Source: Betaproteobacteria bacterium
Lineage (GTDB): Bacteria > Pseudomonadota > Gammaproteobacteria > Burkholderiales > Usitatibacteraceae
Length of the DNA stretch: 6,315 nucleotides
Reading direction: 5' to 3'
NCBI GenBank assembly: GCA_025362705.1
Contig: JANYFH010000055.1
Span: forward strand, 1 to 6,315
Shown here piece by piece: positions 5,253 through 6,315 of this stretch (position 1 is its first letter; every line of letters starts with the position of its first letter). The translations under genes and the position numbers were made by a program. The notes below the pieces were generated by a model, which ran no database searches, was not told the DNA's origin, and saw only the letters and a list, made by a program, of their open reading frames with translations.

Positions 5253-6290
5253 TTATTCTTCGACTTCTTCGCTCTTGTCGCTGCCACCACCGACATTCAC
5301 GCCAACACCAACGGCGGCGCGAATCTTGGCTTCAATTTCTTGTGCCATTTCGGGATTTTCTTTGAGGAACTTGCGGGTATTGTCCTTGCCCTGGCCAATC
5401 TTCTCGCCTTTGTAGGCATACCACGCGCCGGATTTATCGACGATCTTGTGGACCACGCCCAGTTCGATAATCTCGCCTTCGCGTGAAATGCCTTCGCCAT
5501 ACAGAATGTCGAATTCAGCAATGCGAAACGGCGGTGCAACTTTGTTCTTGACCACTTTCACACGGGTTTCGGAACCGATCACTTCGTCGCCATTCTTGAT
5601 TGCACCAATGCGGCGAATATCGATACGGACTGACGCGTAGAACTTGAGCGCATTGCCGCCCGTGGTGGTTTCGGGACTGCCGAACATGACGCCGATTTTC
5701 ATACGGATCTGGTTGATGAAAATAACCAGGGTGTTTGAGCGTTTGATATTGGCGGTGAGCTTGCGCAACGCTTGCGACATCAGACGCGCTTGAAGCCCGG
5801 GCAACTGGTCGCCCATTTCGCCTTCGATCTCGGCACGCGGGGTCAGGGCAGCAACCGAATCGATAACCACGATGTCGACCGAGCCGGAACGCACCAGCAT
5901 GTCGGCGATTTCAAGCGCCTGTTCGCCGTTATCCGGCTGCGAAATCAGTAAATCATTGATATTGACACCGAGCTTCGCGGCGTATTGCGGATCGAGCGCG
6001 TGTTCGGCATCGATGAACGCGGCAGTACCGCCGGTCTTTTGCATTTCGGCGATGACTTGCAGCGTGAGCGTGGTTTTGCCGGAGGATTCAGGGCCGTAGA
6101 TTTCGACAACGCGGCCACGCGGCAGACCGCCAATGCCAAGCGCGATATCGAGCCCAAGTGACCCAGTGGAAACAGCGATGATGTCGGGAATGCAGCCGCT
6201 CTCGCCCATTTTCATGATCGAGCCTTTGCCGAACTGCTTTTCGATTTGCGAAAGCGCCGCAGCCAAAGCCTTCGATTTGTTTTCGTCCAT
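5253..6290 (-). CDS. recA: Recombinase RecA
   Basis: The gene encodes 345 residues from ATG at 6290. RecA forms ATP-dependent filaments on single-stranded DNA, carries out homologous strand exchange, and stimulates LexA self-cleavage in the SOS response. Landmarks fall at the same numbers as in E. coli: Walker A GPESSGKT (66-73), catalytic Glu96 in DAEHALD, Walker B VVIDS with Asp144, loop L2 beginning near Gln194 in FINQIRMKIG, and GETTTGGNALKFYAS-like sequence at 207-220 (PETTTGGN). The C-terminus ends in a glycine-rich stretch and an acidic SEEVEE tail. The start at 6290 (MDENKSKALAAAL) matches the usual family start and has AGAAGG 4 nt upstream. In-frame ATGs at 6305, 6308 and 6314 are possible but would add a non-conserved extension. 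The promoter and any LexA operator lie beyond the right edge. Sequence is closest in style to betaproteobacterial RecA. Confidence 0.97.
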   Translation of the reverse strand: MDENKSKALAAALSQIEKQFGKGSIMKMGESGCIPDIIAVSTGSLGLDIALGIGGLPRGRVVEIYGPESSGKTTLTLQVIAEMQKTGGTAAFIDAEHALDPQYAAKLGVNINDLLISQPDNGEQALEIADMLVRSGSVDIVVIDSVAALTPRAEIEGEMGDQLPGLQARLMSQALRKLTANIKRSNTLVIFINQIRMKIGVMFGSPETTTGGNALKFYASVRIDIRRIGAIKNGDEVIGSETRVKVVKNKVAPPFRIAEFDILYGEGISREGEIIELGVVHKIVDKSGAWYAYKGEKIGQGKDNTRKFLKENPEMAQEIEAKIRAAVGVGVNVGGGSDKSEEVEE

Positions 6291-6315
6291 AAAGCCTTCT
6301 TTCATCATATTCATC

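Noticed and set aside
6291..6314. Eight extra N-terminal residues of RecA from an ATG at 6314
   Set aside because: Family members start at the equivalent of MDENK, and AGAAGG sits just before the ATG at 6290.

Overview
The window reads as a chromosomal segment of a betaproteobacterium. The main evidence is RecA: its core and the stretch around GDQLPGLQARLMSQALRK resemble betaproteobacterial RecA, and RecX is of the same type. I cannot name the genus. All the larger genes lie on the minus strand, so transcription runs from right to left. I see no transposase, integrase, tRNA, rRNA or CRISPR array.

Right part (about 3.9-6.3 kb), recombination block: recA (5253-6290) comes first. About 200 bp of spacer follow, ending in a strong intrinsic terminator (5008-5051). 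Then come a 117-residue protein with eight cysteines in zinc-ribbon-like pairs (4630-4983), a 70-residue HicB-like protein without a HicA partner (4390-4602), and recX (3888-4382). The last three are packed with gaps of 27 and 7 bp. recX normally follows recA directly, so the two small genes are an insertion into a classic pair.

Middle (3.54-3.89 kb): the spacer between recX and deoC. It holds a likely deoC -10 box, a 14-bp direct repeat, and the only plausible plus-strand gene, a 50-residue peptide with a hydrophobic N-terminus (3685-3837).

Left part (1-3.54 kb), deoxyribose catabolism: deoC encodes a long, eukaryote-like deoxyribose-phosphate aldolase (2541-3536). After a 216-bp spacer rich in inverted repeats comes a tandem-domain aldehyde dehydrogenase of the ALDH16 type, which runs off the left edge (1-2324). 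The inferred route is deoxyribose 5-phosphate to glyceraldehyde 3-phosphate plus acetaldehyde by DeoC, then oxidation of acetaldehyde (or a related aldehyde) by the dehydrogenase. The aldolase and dehydrogenase families are known. The small cysteine-rich gene, the orphan HicB-like gene and the 50-residue peptide are the less described parts.
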